From contig NZ_JABSNU010000009.1 in assembly GCF_013266735.1 (NCBI RefSeq), positions 124,001 to 188,000 on the forward strand: a DNA stretch of 64,000 nt, in the 5' to 3' direction. Numbering within the stretch: position 1 is the stretch's first letter; each line of letters starts with the position of its first letter. A model generated the notes under the pieces. The model was not told where the DNA came from and did not search any database. It worked only from the letters and a program-made list of their open reading frames with translations. Origin of the DNA: Pedobacter foliorum (GTDB lineage: Bacteria > Bacteroidota > Bacteroidia > Sphingobacteriales > Sphingobacteriaceae). Below are positions 28,403-37,547 of this stretch, one piece after another. The translations under genes and the position numbers were made by a program.

Positions 28403-30664
28403 TTATTTTGATAAAGAAAAAGGCTTATCATCAACAGAAAGGCCTCTTTGCAGATTTGGTTTATTACTCATTTCAAATTTCAGTATACCTCCGTTGGTGA
28501 TATCGCTATGTGTGATAAAATTTTTGGTATATATTTTCCCGTTCAGCGTTGCTGTACTAATGTAAACGTTTTCTTTGTTATTGTTAGTCGCATCTATGAT
28601 AAATTTCTTGCCATTTTCGAGACTGATTGTCATCTTTTTGAACATCGGACTACCGATAACATATTGATCTGTACCCGGGCAAACGCTATAAAAACCCATA
28701 GCACTTAATACATACCATGAAGAAGTTTGTCCCTGATCTTCATCACCCGGATATCCATCTTCAGTAGAATTGTAAAGCTTATGCATTACGTTACGTGCGT
28801 GGAATTGTGATTTCCATGGTTGTCCGGCATAATTGTATAAGTAAATCATATGCTGTATTGGTTGGTTACCATGTGCGTACTGCCCAAGATTGGCCATAAC
28901 CATCTCTGTCATTTCGTGGATTAAGCCACCATAGGTTCCAACTTTAACAGTATTAGGTTCTGAAAATACGGAGTCTAGTTTAGCAGTAAAGTTCTGCTCC
29001 CCTTTCATCAGGTTTATTAACCCCTTAATATCTTGAAATACCGACCACTGATAATGCCATGCATTACCTTCTGTAAAAGGGCCTCCCCACTCAATAGGGT
29101 CAAAATTTGGCACCCATTTACCATCCTTTTGTTTACCGCGCATAAAACGGGTACCAGGATCGTAAACATTTTTATAGTTATACATTTGTCTGCTAAATAC
29201 ATCTGCATAGAAATCGTTGCCGGTCATTTTTGCTAAATTATAGCCACAAAAATCATCGTACGCATATTCTAGTGTTTTTGCCGTAGCCTCTCTGTATTCA
29301 GGATATGGAACATAACCTAATTCGTAATATTCTTTCCATCCGTGACGACCGTTAGCTGGCCCCCAAGGACCTTTGTTGGTTGCCTCATGAAGATATGCCT
29401 TTAAAGCTTGCTCCGGATTAAATGTTCTGATTCCTTTTGCCCAGGCATCTGCCAATAACGAAATGGCATGATTGCCAATCATACTTCCTGCTTCGCCAGG
29501 GAATGACCAAGATGGAAGCCATCCGCATTGCTCCTGTGCATCTAGCATTGCCTGCATATAACGACCATGCATTGTAGGCTGCATAATTGTATTTAGTGGG
29601 AATTGTGCTCGGAAAGTATCCCAGAAACCGGTATCGGTAAACATATATCCTTGGTGGACTTTGCCATCATAAGGACTAAAATAATATGGTTTACCATCCT
29701 TGTCATACTCAAAAAACTGTCTTGAGAACAAACTTGCTCTAAAATAGCAAGAATAGAATGTTGCCTTATCTTCATCTGAGCCTCCTTCTACAAGGATTTT
29801 ACCTAAATGATCATTCCATACTTTAGCAGCTGCAGCTTTTGTTTGCTCTAAGGTTTTAAATTTCCCTAGTTCAGTTTTTAAAGTTAAACTAGCCTGCTCT
29901 TCGCTGATGTAAGATGATGCTGTTTTTGCTTGTACTGTTTCACCTTGTTTAAACTCGATATAAGCACCCTTACCTTTTCCTTGGGCTGTTAGTGTACCTT
30001 CTTCAACCGTATTACTTGTATTGTCCCAGGTGCCGTACTTTACAAATGGTTTGTCAAATACAATTTCGAAATAGCTCTTAAGATCTTCTCTTATGCGGCC
30101 GTTGTGAACATATCCTGTGATTTTTCTTTCTTTTGGATAAATCTTTACTTCACTTAAGCCTGTGTATCCATCCAGAACAAGGTAACTTTTGCCGTTCTTA
30201 GGAAAGGTAAAACGCAAATGTGCTCCTCTATCTGTCGGGGCCATTTCAGTTACAATATTATTATCAAGTTTTACTTTGTAATAATTTGGTTTGGCTACTT
30301 CATTTTTATGATCAAAACCAGCTTGTCTGTCGTTTTCATTTACGGTAAGTTTTCCGGTAACGGGCATTAAAGAAAATACGCAGTAGTCATTTGACCACGA
30401 ACTACATTGATGCGCTTGCTGAAAACCACGAATGGTTTTCTTAAAATACTGGTACTTCCATCCGTCTCCATTATTTCCTGTTTGAGGAGTCCAGGTATGC
30501 ATTCCGAAAGGCAAAGCTGTTGTGGGATATGTATTACCCCTGGTAAGTTCATGTTTGGAATTGGTACCCTGAAGGGTATTTACGTATTGCACCAGATCTG
30601 GTTGTTGTGCCAATGCTACATTGGCGAGCAATACAAATGCGATTAAAATAGATTTTAGTTTCAT
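28403..30664 (-). CDS. GH92 alpha-mannosidase (alpha-1,2-mannosidase family)
   Basis: This 753-residue exported protein has a signal peptide (ending NVALAQ). The N-terminal GH92 beta-sandwich is marked by GNTYPTTALPFGMHTWTPQTG-type sequence, and the catalytic (alpha/alpha)6 domain by TDTGFWDTFRAQFPL, GWLPSWSFPGEAGSMIG, WQWSVFQDIKG-like sequence and GYPGDEDQGQTSSWYVLSAM, which carries the conserved Glu-Asp-Gln of the calcium-dependent active site. GH92 enzymes are exo-alpha-mannosidases, mostly alpha-1,2. The GH125 gene begins 4 bp downstream, so the two form one operon. A palindrome-like box shared with the SusC upstream region lies 49 bp before the start. Confidence 0.96.
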   Translation of the reverse strand: MKLKSILIAFVLLANVALAQQPDLVQYVNTLQGTNSKHELTRGNTYPTTALPFGMHTWTPQTGNNGDGWKYQYFKKTIRGFQQAHQCSSWSNDYCVFSLMPVTGKLTVNENDRQAGFDHKNEVAKPNYYKVKLDNNIVTEMAPTDRGAHLRFTFPKNGKSYLVLDGYTGLSEVKIYPKERKITGYVHNGRIREDLKSYFEIVFDKPFVKYGTWDNTSNTVEEGTLTAQGKGKGAYIEFKQGETVQAKTASSYISEEQASLTLKTELGKFKTLEQTKAAAAKVWNDHLGKILVEGGSDEDKATFYSCYFRASLFSRQFFEYDKDGKPYYFSPYDGKVHQGYMFTDTGFWDTFRAQFPLNTIMQPTMHGRYMQAMLDAQEQCGWLPSWSFPGEAGSMIGNHAISLLADAWAKGIRTFNPEQALKAYLHEATNKGPWGPANGRHGWKEYYELGYVPYPEYREATAKTLEYAYDDFCGYNLAKMTGNDFYADVFSRQMYNYKNVYDPGTRFMRGKQKDGKWVPNFDPIEWGGPFTEGNAWHYQWSVFQDIKGLINLMKGEQNFTAKLDSVFSEPNTVKVGTYGGLIHEMTEMVMANLGQYAHGNQPIQHMIYLYNYAGQPWKSQFHARNVMHKLYNSTEDGYPGDEDQGQTSSWYVLSAMGFYSVCPGTDQYVIGSPMFKKMTISLENGKKFIIDATNNNKENVYISTATLNGKIYTKNFITHSDITNGGILKFEMSNKPNLQRGLSVDDKPFSLSK

Positions 30665-30712
30665 GTGTGTAGTTCACCCTTATTACCTATATAAGGGGGC
30701 TGATATTTGGTT

Positions 30713-30724
30713 TAAAACGATTTA
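30713..30724. promoter_or_regulatory. Operator-like box upstream of GH92
   Basis: The 12-mer TAAAACGATTTA differs by one base from the perfect palindrome TAAAACGTTTTA at 35893 upstream of the SusC gene of the same locus. It lies 49 bp before the GH92 start. This suggests a common repressor, but only two copies are seen. Confidence 0.4.
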
Positions 30725-30762
30725 GTATCCCAATAATATGAAAATAAAATTACTTTTAAAAA

Positions 30763-30799
30763 CAGAACGGGTGATTGTTGTTAACAATCACCCGTTCTG
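30763..30799 (-). terminator. Terminator after SusC-SusD of the mannan locus
   Basis: Two 17-nt arms (30763-30779 and 30783-30799) are exact reverse complements with a 3-nt loop (effectively about 15 bp and a 7-nt loop) and are followed on the minus strand by TTTTTAAAAG. It separates the SusCD transcript from GH92-GH125. Confidence 0.85.
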
Positions 30800-30830
30800 A
30801 ATACTCAGGAGAATCCTAAGGAATTATTAT

Positions 30831-32483
30831 TTAATTATAACCTGGGTTTTGGCTCAAGTTTTTATTTAAATTACGTTGCTGTTGTGGAATTGGATACAAT
30901 GCACGGGTAGCCGCGGTAGGACTATGATCCCACCATGATCCTGTAGCAAATTTACCAAAACGAATCAAGTCATCTCTTCTATAACCTTCAAAGATAAACT
31001 CACGTCCGCGTTCAGCCAACAATTCATCCATTGTAAGTGTTGATGTAGTATATGCATTAGCAGCCCAATCAGCATCAGCAAATGCACGTTTTTTACAATC
31101 GTTAATTAACTGTACAGCTTCTGCATTTGCAACACCACCATTTTTACGCATAATCGCTTCTGCTTTTGCAAAATAAATCCCTGTTAAACGATAGATGTTC
31201 CAATCAGTGTTGTTGTAATTAGGATCAATTTCAGGCTTTCCGCCTGGTCCCGGTACTTGGTTACCCAATTTGTACTTATTGAAACGTACGCCACTGTTCT
31301 CCTCACCTTCACTCATGTTAGAAAGAGTAGATCCAGATTTAGCTTTACGAATATAATCTACAAACTCTAATTGTTCATCTTTATATTCTTCTGAAGCCAA
31401 AACCGGGGTTTTACCATCAGAAAACTTAACCATTTTTCCGATAAGCAACCAATCTGATTTACGCTTATCAGCATCTTTATAGTTTGTATAAACACCAGGA
31501 ATAACTACGATACCATCGTTACCATTACGGCCACCTCCATAGATTTCCTGTTGTTTGAAGTGATAAAATTCTGAGGGAAATCCTGTAGCAAAATTAGCAA
31601 TTTTGTAATCGTAAGCGATTGAAAAAATTACTTCTTTAGATAAGTCATTCGTGCTCTTAAATTGATCTGAGATATTCGGATCTAAAGCCATATTACCATT
31701 TTGACCTCCAGCTTCACCGCTGATTATTTTATCACTTGCAGCGATACAATCATCCCATCTAGGAGTACCTATCCATGCCTCAGCATTTAGATAAAGTTCT
31801 GCTAACATTGCATAACCAGCTGCTTGATTCATTCGGCCAAGCGTAGCTCTAGATGCTTTAGGGGCTTTGTTTATATTCTCTTGAATCTCCCTCTCAATAA
31901 ATGCGAATACTTCAGCTCTACTAGATGTAGGAGGAAGTGGTGCTGATGCGCCCTCTGGGATCTTTGTTGAAATCGGAATGTTACCAAATAGGTCCATTAA
32001 TTTTAAATAATGGAAAGCACGAAGCAATTTCAATTCAGCAATATATGCATCTTTCTCTATTTGCGTGATGCCCATTTTTGCAATATCACGGCTCTCAATA
32101 TTTGTAATAGCGCTATTACAAAGTCCCATACCCCAATACATCAATACCCATGCTTGGTTAATTCCGCCTTCGTCAACAGTCCAGGTATGGTAATGTAATC
32201 TTTTCCATTTACCTCCGTCTTCACCATGGCGACCTTTAGTAGGCCAAGCCAATTGATCTCCGGATAACTCTGCGAGTCTCCACCAGCCATCTTGGCCCGA
32301 AGGTGAGACCCATGCATTCGCATGAGTATATGGTCTTAAAACAGCAGATATTACTTCAGTTTTATTGTTATAGAAATCATCTGCAGCGAACTTGTCATAT
32401 GCATTTTCATCAAGTTTGGTACAAGCACTTGTCAAACACAATGCACCAACCAATGCGGTATATATAAGTGATTTACTTTTCAT
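30831..32483 (-). CDS. RagB/SusD-family outer-membrane lipoprotein
   Basis: The 550-residue precursor has a lipoprotein signal with L-T-S-A-C (Cys21). The body has the SusD TPR-like helices (AYIAELKLLRAFHYLKLMDLFG, AAGYAMLAELYLNAEAW) and the C-terminal RagB signature LLAERGREFIFEGYRRDDLIRFGKF, ending PIPQQQRNLNKNLSQNPGY. It should bind glycan at the surface and cap SusC encoded 11 bp upstream. Context with GH92 and GH125 suggests a mannose-containing ligand. Confidence 0.95.
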   Translation of the reverse strand: MKSKSLIYTALVGALCLTSACTKLDENAYDKFAADDFYNNKTEVISAVLRPYTHANAWVSPSGQDGWWRLAELSGDQLAWPTKGRHGEDGGKWKRLHYHTWTVDEGGINQAWVLMYWGMGLCNSAITNIESRDIAKMGITQIEKDAYIAELKLLRAFHYLKLMDLFGNIPISTKIPEGASAPLPPTSSRAEVFAFIEREIQENINKAPKASRATLGRMNQAAGYAMLAELYLNAEAWIGTPRWDDCIAASDKIISGEAGGQNGNMALDPNISDQFKSTNDLSKEVIFSIAYDYKIANFATGFPSEFYHFKQQEIYGGGRNGNDGIVVIPGVYTNYKDADKRKSDWLLIGKMVKFSDGKTPVLASEEYKDEQLEFVDYIRKAKSGSTLSNMSEGEENSGVRFNKYKLGNQVPGPGGKPEIDPNYNNTDWNIYRLTGIYFAKAEAIMRKNGGVANAEAVQLINDCKKRAFADADWAANAYTTSTLTMDELLAERGREFIFEGYRRDDLIRFGKFATGSWWDHSPTAATRALYPIPQQQRNLNKNLSQNPGYN

Positions 32484-32494
32484 TTTTTTATTAA

Positions 32495-35400
32495 TTAAAA
32501 TCCAACATTTAGACCTACTAAGAAAGAACGTGTACTTGGATAAGGGCCTCTTGTATCAATTCCTAAAAATCTACCATTGTCCTCATTACCAATTCCTGTA
32601 TCCAACACAAAATCTGGATCATTACCTGAGTAGCCAGTAATTGTTGCTAAGTTCTGACCAGTAACATATACCCTCATGTTTCTCAACCCTTTAACTTTCA
32701 AATTAAAGTTGTACCCTAAAGTAATCTCATCAATTTTCACAAAGCTTCCACTTTCTAAATAATAATCAGAATACATGTAAGTGTCGTTGATTTGGCTGTA
32801 TTTTGTGAATGCATCCTTCAACACATTCCCACTCCAAGCTGATTTATTACCATAGCTAAGCGCTGTAGTATTTAAAATATCAAAATCAAACTTTCCTCTT
32901 AAGAATATACTTAAATCAAAGTTTTTGTATTTGAAATTGTTACCCCATGATGCGTAATACTTAGGCACTGCATTTCCAATTGGAGCAAGATCTGTTGCAT
33001 TTAAATCATCTCTTGAGTTATTGATCTGATCGTTAAGTACCTTTTCCCCTTTTCTGTTGTAAAACAACCATTTTCCTTCAGGTGTAAAACCGGCGAATCT
33101 CTTTCCGTAGAATATACCAATTTCTTTACCCTCATAAGTAGTAAAAGCTTGTCCTAAGTCACCTGCTCCCTGTATATCTCCTTTTTGAATAAAGTTAACA
33201 ACGTATTGAGAATTAGAATAACTATCCATAACATTCTTAGTTGTACTTGCGGTTAAATTGGTATTCCAAGAAAAATCAGTCGTAGTAATTGCTTTAAAGC
33301 CTAATGCCAACTCAATTCCTTTTGACGAAATTGTACCCACGTTTGTCCAAATTCTCTCTACTACGAAAGGTGGCTGAGGTGACCTATATCTATCAAGAAG
33401 GTCTTTAGTTTTACGATTGAATACATCTAGTGATCCAGTTAATCTATTGTCAAACATGGTGAAATCGACACCAATATTTAGTTCTCTTTTAGTTTCCCAC
33501 TTCAAATCAGGGTTATAGTTGGTAGTTGGACCATAAGTTTCATAATAGTTACCATCAGGGAATAGATATTTACCACCTCCACCAAGCATAACTCTTGAAA
33601 CATTGTTGTCATTAGGAGCATTACCGGTAACGCCATAACCAGCTCTAAATTTCAAATAATTGACAAATTTAACATCCTTCATGAAATCTTCCTGAGACAC
33701 ATTCCAACCAAGTGACACTGCAGGAAAATTACCCCATCTGTTATTTCTACCAAATTTCGAAGATCCTTCATGACGTAAAATAAATTGCGCCATGTATTTA
33801 TTGTTATAAGCATAATTGATCCTTCCAAAAAAGGCAATTAATCTATTATCAGCTTTAGAGCTAGACATCCCAGCTTTCCCTACGCCTAATGCTGCACCAC
33901 TGCCTAAATTATCCTCATGGCTTAAATCATTGATAAACCCTCTATTTTCTGCACCAGATGCTTCATTAATGTCGTATCTAAAACTATAACCACCTATCGC
34001 AGTTAATTTATGACTATCTGCAAAAGTGTTTTCGTAGGAAAGGGTTGGCTCAAAAGCATATTTCTGCTCTAAGAAATCACCTTTATAGGCATATCCCCCA
34101 CCTGGAAAATCGGTATTTTCCATCGAGTCTTCACTAGCTTTAAAACGATACTGTCCGTCTGTATAGCTATTGCGCTGAACTGATCCGAAAAGTGATGCTT
34201 TTAAACCAGTTACAATCTCTAAATCCACTTTAGCATCAGCAGAACTAGTTTGTTGTTTCCTATAAGAAGTTTGTTGTGCTAATCGAGCGAATTCATTTGT
34301 ACTCGTTAAATCAAAACGATAAGTTCCATCATCATTAAAATTAGATAATGTTGGGTTTTTAGTTGATTCACTTTCCCAACCACCACCACCTAGCAGGTTT
34401 GCTTTGTTGATATTGGTAGCTAAATTGATCTGTGCATTTAATCTATCATTTAATCCTTTTTGATTTATATTTAAACGCAATCCATATTCTTCACGACCAT
34501 TTTCACGAGAAATACCTTCAAGATTTCTGTAATTTAAACTAGCGCGGTAGCTGGTATTCTTGGAACCACCAGTTAAGGCTAGGTTATGATTCTGAGAAAA
34601 ATTGTTGTGATTGATCAGGTCATCAAAAAAATCAGTACTATGACCGAAATCCTTTTGTTTAAGTTCACCCGTAGCAATTTTCTGTCTGTACTCATCAGCA
34701 GTTAAGAAATCTGGTCTTTTTTGAATATACTCTTTTCTAAAGTATGAAGAGTAATCAAATGTAGCAGGGCCTTCCTTACCTTTTTTAGTAGTGATTAGGA
34801 TTACCCCAGCGTTGGCACTTGTACCGTAAATTGCAGCACCTGATCCATCCTTTAAGATATCAATTGAGGCAATATCATCTTGCTGCAAAAGATCAGGATT
34901 ACCACCTGGAATACCATCAATTACATACAAGGGACTTCCATTACCAGTAGAAGTTACTATACCCCTTAGCTGAATACTAACTCCTGAGTTTGGATTAGAT
35001 CCTCCAGGACGTGAAATCTGAAGTCCAGCAACCTTACCCTGGATCAAATCTAAAGGATTTCTTGAACCACTCTGTCTGAACTCTTCTCTACCCACGTGAG
35101 CTACTGCAGAAGTAATCTCTTTCGTTTTCAAAGTTCCATAACCAACGCTTACGATAACAACATCATCAAGGTTTACACCTGAATCAAGCGCCATTTTAAT
35201 AGTTAATGGAGCAGTACCATTTCCTGCAGCTTTACTTTGAGTAGTATAACCTAAATATGAGAATGAAATTAATTCTGTAGCGCTTTCAGCTTCGATGCTG
35301 AACTTACCATTAGAATCTGTTACCGTAGATTTGTTTGATGCAGTTTTAATCCCTACACCAGGAATAGGTTGAGAGTTCTCATCTAGAACTACCCCAGTAA

Positions 35401-35557
35401 TTACCATTTTACGTGCAACGGCTTGCTTACCCGCAATAGATAAATTAGCCCGACTTAAATTCTTCGCTTCCAGGTAGCCTTCTGTAGCAGAATAGCTTCG
35501 GAAACTCATGGAACAGAGTAGACATACCCCTGTGCCAATTAGTAGCTTAATGTTCAT
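32495..35557 (-). CDS. SusC/RagA-family TonB-linked outer-membrane transporter (mannan locus)
   Basis: The 1020-residue protein opens with a signal-like hydrophobic stretch (MNIKLLIGTGVCLLCSMSF), a carboxypeptidase-regulatory-like domain at about 50-125 (VITGVVLDENSQPIPGVGI), the plug (VIVSVGYGTLKTKEITSAV, PLYVIDGIPGG, DDIASIDILKDGSGAAIYG) and a long barrel ending SFLVGLNVGF. The plug ends GVILITTKKGKEG, as usual for SusC. It is the first gene of the locus, with about 600 bp of non-coding DNA upstream that contains several regulatory-looking repeats. Confidence 0.96.
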   Translation of the reverse strand: MNIKLLIGTGVCLLCSMSFRSYSATEGYLEAKNLSRANLSIAGKQAVARKMVITGVVLDENSQPIPGVGIKTASNKSTVTDSNGKFSIEAESATELISFSYLGYTTQSKAAGNGTAPLTIKMALDSGVNLDDVVIVSVGYGTLKTKEITSAVAHVGREEFRQSGSRNPLDLIQGKVAGLQISRPGGSNPNSGVSIQLRGIVTSTGNGSPLYVIDGIPGGNPDLLQQDDIASIDILKDGSGAAIYGTSANAGVILITTKKGKEGPATFDYSSYFRKEYIQKRPDFLTADEYRQKIATGELKQKDFGHSTDFFDDLINHNNFSQNHNLALTGGSKNTSYRASLNYRNLEGISRENGREEYGLRLNINQKGLNDRLNAQINLATNINKANLLGGGGWESESTKNPTLSNFNDDGTYRFDLTSTNEFARLAQQTSYRKQQTSSADAKVDLEIVTGLKASLFGSVQRNSYTDGQYRFKASEDSMENTDFPGGGYAYKGDFLEQKYAFEPTLSYENTFADSHKLTAIGGYSFRYDINEASGAENRGFINDLSHEDNLGSGAALGVGKAGMSSSKADNRLIAFFGRINYAYNNKYMAQFILRHEGSSKFGRNNRWGNFPAVSLGWNVSQEDFMKDVKFVNYLKFRAGYGVTGNAPNDNNVSRVMLGGGGKYLFPDGNYYETYGPTTNYNPDLKWETKRELNIGVDFTMFDNRLTGSLDVFNRKTKDLLDRYRSPQPPFVVERIWTNVGTISSKGIELALGFKAITTTDFSWNTNLTASTTKNVMDSYSNSQYVVNFIQKGDIQGAGDLGQAFTTYEGKEIGIFYGKRFAGFTPEGKWLFYNRKGEKVLNDQINNSRDDLNATDLAPIGNAVPKYYASWGNNFKYKNFDLSIFLRGKFDFDILNTTALSYGNKSAWSGNVLKDAFTKYSQINDTYMYSDYYLESGSFVKIDEITLGYNFNLKVKGLRNMRVYVTGQNLATITGYSGNDPDFVLDTGIGNEDNGRFLGIDTRGPYPSTRSFLVGLNVGF

Positions 35558-35667
35558 TGGTTTTTGAGTTAAATTATATTTAGTGTTTATTAATAGTGTT
35601 TAAAAATTTCAAATCCTGTTACGGATGCGCATAAAAAACCCATACTTATCTCAGAGCATAAAAACGA

Positions 35668-35805
35668 ATGACAAAAAAGTCAATGGTCATGCTTCAGAAA
35701 AAGCTTGAGAAAGAGAGAAAATTAGATTTATTGAGAGAGGGGGTAGATTATACCCTGAAGCGATTATTGATTAAAAGAAAATACTTATTTAACGAAATCA
35801 CTTGA
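35668..35805 (+). CDS. Putative 45-aa charged small protein
   Basis: An ATG-started ORF of 45 codons encodes a very basic, helix-prone peptide beginning MTKKSMVMLQKKLEKERK and ending RKYLFNEIT. It has no signal or membrane segment. The short heptad-like charge pattern might form a coil. I see no strong ribosome-binding site and recognise no family. It lies antisense to the SusC direction in the long upstream region. It may be a real small gene or chance. Confidence 0.33.
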   Translation: MTKKSMVMLQKKLEKERKLDLLREGVDYTLKRLLIKRKYLFNEIT

Positions 35806-35892
35806 TTGTCTTTTGAGAGAGCAGCGGCTAAAAATAATTGTTGAGTTTTCATGAATATTTGGTATACGTAGTTTTCAGTTAGTAGTTTTCAG

Positions 35893-35904
35893 TAAAACGT
35901 TTTA
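35893..35904. promoter_or_regulatory. Palindromic operator-like site TAAAACGTTTTA
   Basis: A perfect 12-bp palindrome of the AAACGTTT type used by LacI-like and some ROK regulators. A one-mismatch copy precedes GH92 at 30713. It directly follows the second copy of a 12-bp direct repeat. It is 336 bp before the SusC start, far for a simple operator. Confidence 0.4.
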
Positions 35905-36120
35905 TCAACGCCAATATTAAAGAAAATTGTTTAAACCCACCTGCTTTTTTTATTTTTTTTGAGAACAATTCTGTTACATTTCAAACTCAAGAAAAGTTAA
36001 AACCACAGCTAAGTACACTTAAAACAAAGCAATTACTAGAGGAATTTAAGACAAAAAAAGATGCTTTCAGGAAGCTGTAAATACTGGGATTTGACCTGGA
36101 TTTTACAGAGATCTGACAGA

Positions 36121-36148
36121 GGGATGAAGGGAAATTACCCTTCATCCC
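36121..36148. terminator. Stem-loop after lpxB
   Basis: An 11-bp perfect stem (GGGATGAAGGG with CCCTTCATCCC) and a 6-nt loop sit 18 bp beyond the lpxB stop. The minus-strand flank is not T-rich, so factor-independent termination of lpxB is plausible but not certain; the plus-strand flank is TATTTTAGG. Confidence 0.5.
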
Positions 36149-36165
36149 TATTTTAGGTCTTTAGT

Positions 36166-37278
36166 TTAATGGTGATTTCCCTTAAGGTAAGAAGTTATGA
36201 GCTTAGCAGTACGCTCCGACGCTCCTGCTGTTCCCATTTTTGAGGACAGTTCTTTATAGTCGGTCAGCATTTTTTGTCTACCTTCTCCATCTACAACAAG
36301 ATCAAGCTCATTAGCAATATTTTGAGTATTGCAATCTTGCTGAATCAATTCTTTTACCACTTTCCTATCCATAATTAAGTTCACTAAAGAAATGAATCTT
36401 ATTTTAACCAGCATTCTGGCAATAGCAACGGAGATTGCTCCTCCGCGATAAACCACAACTTGAGGCACATGAAACAGCGCAGTTTCAAGTGTTGCCGTAC
36501 CCGATGCTACAATAGCGGCGGTGGCAACATTCAGCAAATCATAGGTTCTTTCAAAAACCAGGGTTACATTTTCTGAAGAGATGAATTGCCTGTAATAACT
36601 TTCATCAAAAGTAGGGGCCGCCGCAACGACAAACTGATAGTCTGGAAAACGACCTGTAACACTTAACATATCAGGCAGTAAACGTTCTATTTCTTGCTTC
36701 CTGCTCCCTGGAAGCAAGGCTATAATCTTATCATTTAAACCGTAAGTACTTTTGAAAGAAGAATCGGGTTTGAACTGAGCAATTGCATCTAATAGAGGGT
36801 TACCAACATAGTCTACCTCCATGCCCCAGCCTTTATAAAAATCAACTTCAAAAGGCAAAATACAGAACAACTTATCAACTATTCTTTTAATTTTTAAAAC
36901 CCGCTTTTGGTTCCATGCCCAAACCTTTGGAGATATATAATAACACACACGAATTCCATTCTCTTTTGCAAATTCTGCAATCTTTAAATTGAAACCCGGA
37001 AAATCTATCAGAATCAATGTATCAGGATTATACTCCAATACATCTGCCTTGCAGGCTTTCATATTTTTAAGGATGGTTCTGAGATTTAACAACACCTCAG
37101 TAAACCCCATAAAAGCCATTTCAGCATAATGCTTTTTAAGCACACCTCCTTCAGCCTTCATTTTATCGCCTCCATAAAATCTGAACTCAGCATCAGGATC
37201 CTGAACCTTTAGCGCTTTCATCAAGTTGGCGCCATGTAAATCTCCGGATGCTTCTCCGGCTACTAAATAATATCTCAT
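36166..37278 (-). CDS. lpxB: Lipid-A-disaccharide synthase
   Basis: The 370-residue protein matches LpxB (GT19), which joins UDP-diacylglucosamine and lipid X in lipid A assembly at the inner membrane. Visible marks are the opening MRYYLVAGEASGDLHGANLM, the FMGFTEVL segment, IDFPGFNLKIAEFAKENG, YYISPKVWAWNQKRV, LLPGSRKQEIERLLP and ASGTATLETALFHVPQVVVY. The length is normal. Its ATG overlaps the stop of the upstream 89-aa gene as TAATG, and surE lies one gene further up, so the three form one operon. Confidence 0.97.
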   Translation of the reverse strand: MRYYLVAGEASGDLHGANLMKALKVQDPDAEFRFYGGDKMKAEGGVLKKHYAEMAFMGFTEVLLNLRTILKNMKACKADVLEYNPDTLILIDFPGFNLKIAEFAKENGIRVCYYISPKVWAWNQKRVLKIKRIVDKLFCILPFEVDFYKGWGMEVDYVGNPLLDAIAQFKPDSSFKSTYGLNDKIIALLPGSRKQEIERLLPDMLSVTGRFPDYQFVVAAAPTFDESYYRQFISSENVTLVFERTYDLLNVATAAIVASGTATLETALFHVPQVVVYRGGAISVAIARMLVKIRFISLVNLIMDRKVVKELIQQDCNTQNIANELDLVVDGEGRQKMLTDYKELSSKMGTAGASERTAKLITSYLKGNHH

Positions 37279-37547
37279 TATTTGGAAACTTTATAAAAAA
37301 AGAAGACGAATGCCCAGAGAAAGGTAGCACTGATGATCCCCCTCCCTACATTTTCCTTATCCTGCTTAAAAAAATAATGCATTAGAATAGCATTAACTGC
37401 AATACAACCGATTAGCAACAAATCTGCTTTAGCTAAAAAGGCAAATTTATGCATCAGGTACCATACTCCTACTATCAATACTCCAGGTACCGAGACCCCG
37501 ATACCCAAGCCTATTAGCACAGAATTCTTAACATTTTTAAACATCAA
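37278..37547 (-). CDS. Small membrane protein of unknown function
   Basis: This 89-residue product has three predicted membrane helices: SVLIGLGIGVSVPGVLIVGV, DLLLIGCIAVNAILMHYFF and GIISATFLWAFVFFFYKV. A short Lys/Glu-containing loop follows the second. It could start at either of two adjacent ATG codons. It overlaps the 3' end of surE by about 8-11 bp and the lpxB start by one base, so it is tightly coupled in the surE-lpxB operon. I do not recognise a characterised family; a role near lipid A synthesis is only a guess from position. Confidence 0.8.
   Translation of the reverse strand: MMFKNVKNSVLIGLGIGVSVPGVLIVGVWYLMHKFAFLAKADLLLIGCIAVNAILMHYFFKQDKENVGRGIISATFLWAFVFFFYKVSK

Larger units (their letters stand above)
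35558..36165. other. Long intergenic region upstream of the mannan-locus SusC
   Basis: About 600 bp separate the SusC start from the lpxB stop. Seen here are two TAGTGTTTA copies 13 bp apart (35581-35589, 35594-35602), two GTAGTTTTCAGT copies 14 bp apart (35868-35879, 35882-35893), the palindrome TAAAACGTTTTA (35893-35904), a short ORF (35668-35805) and an 11-bp stem at 36121-36148 near the end of lpxB. The repeats fit a control region for the SusC transcript. No promoter could be placed with confidence. Confidence 0.5.
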
